A program made the position numbers and the translations under genes. A stretch of 14,096 nucleotides of DNA from DATEUP01 sp041485285 (GTDB taxonomy: Archaea > Thermoplasmatota > DTKX01 > DATEUP01). Shown here in pieces: positions 14,030-14,096 of the stretch (its first letter is position 1; the number at the start of each line of letters is the position of its first letter). The notes under the pieces are model-generated. The model made no database searches. It saw only the letters and a program-made list of their open reading frames with translations, and was not told the origin of the DNA. The DNA lies in NCBI GenBank assembly GCA_041485285.1, contig JBGPJF010000058.1, positions 1 to 14,096 on the forward strand. The letters run 5' to 3'.

Positions 14030-14096
14030 TTACAGCCGCTTTCGCCGGCCCTGGGCAGCCAGGCCCGCCACCGCAACGACTGCCGCAATCGCCGCC
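14030..14096 (-). CDS. C-terminal end of a membrane-anchored protein (partial)
   Basis: Reading the minus strand from 14095, the frame gives an unbroken hydrophobic run of 14 residues (Ala, Val, Ile, Gly, Leu). It is followed by QG, the basic stretch RRKR, Leu and a TAA stop at 14032-14030. A hydrophobic helix followed by a short basic cluster is the usual C-terminal membrane anchor of an exported archaeal protein, the same plan as the end of the FG-GAP surface protein. Only 21 residues are visible, so the function cannot be told. The other two minus-strand frames here give no comparably protein-like sequence. Confidence 0.55.
   Translation of the reverse strand, partial: AAIAAVVAVAGLAAQGRRKRL

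Overview
This window reads as archaeal chromosome of high G+C content. The firmest evidence is a complete Rli1/ABCE1 ribosome-recycling factor and a phosphoglycolate phosphatase of the archaeal subtype. Several genes also have an archaeal TATA element about 20-30 bases before the start codon, which suggests leaderless or short-leader transcripts. The proteins lack the strong acidic bias of haloarchaea. Together with the giant surface proteins and PRC-barrel pairs, this makes a high-GC Thermoplasmatota-like lineage my best guess, but the phylum is inference.

Layout. Positions 1-1610 (+) hold the end of an unidentified gene, a LolD/MacB-type ABC ATPase, and the phosphatase. Each is joined to the next by a four-base ATGA overlap, so they look like one co-translated operon. 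The phosphatase frame runs without a stop into the 3' end of the convergent gene. That gene, 1465-5445 (-), encodes a 1326-residue secreted and membrane-anchored protein with seven FG-GAP metal loops, Ig-like modules, a PKD-like domain and a C-terminal membrane anchor. A 177-base divergent spacer rich in palindromes separates it from thpR at 5623-6234 (+), an RNA 2',3'-cyclic phosphodiesterase. Next, 6326-10234 (+) encodes a second giant surface protein with a parallel beta-helix, six Ig-like modules, a membrane helix and a 68-residue charged cytoplasmic tail. It is followed by a membrane-bound regulator at 10354-11097 (+), in which an ArsR-like winged helix is joined through one membrane helix to an external beta domain.

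Positions 11198-12136 (+) carry two adjacent PRC-barrel proteins and an unrecognised 109-residue protein. The last of these shares overlapping stop codons with the convergent rli1 gene at 12133-13923 (-). The final bases are the end of another minus-strand gene whose product ends in a membrane helix and a basic tail.

How the parts may work together. The two giant surface proteins and the membrane-tethered regulator lie within 10 kb and may form a cell-surface adhesion or sensing module. The first giant has one N-glycosylation sequon and the second about 31, despite nearly equal length. The PRC-barrel pair recalls the CdpB1/CdpB2 cell-division partners of haloarchaea. Rli1, ThpR and the phosphatase are housekeeping genes. 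No rRNA, tRNA, CRISPR array or insertion sequence was seen, and no gene-free stretch exceeds 300 bases.
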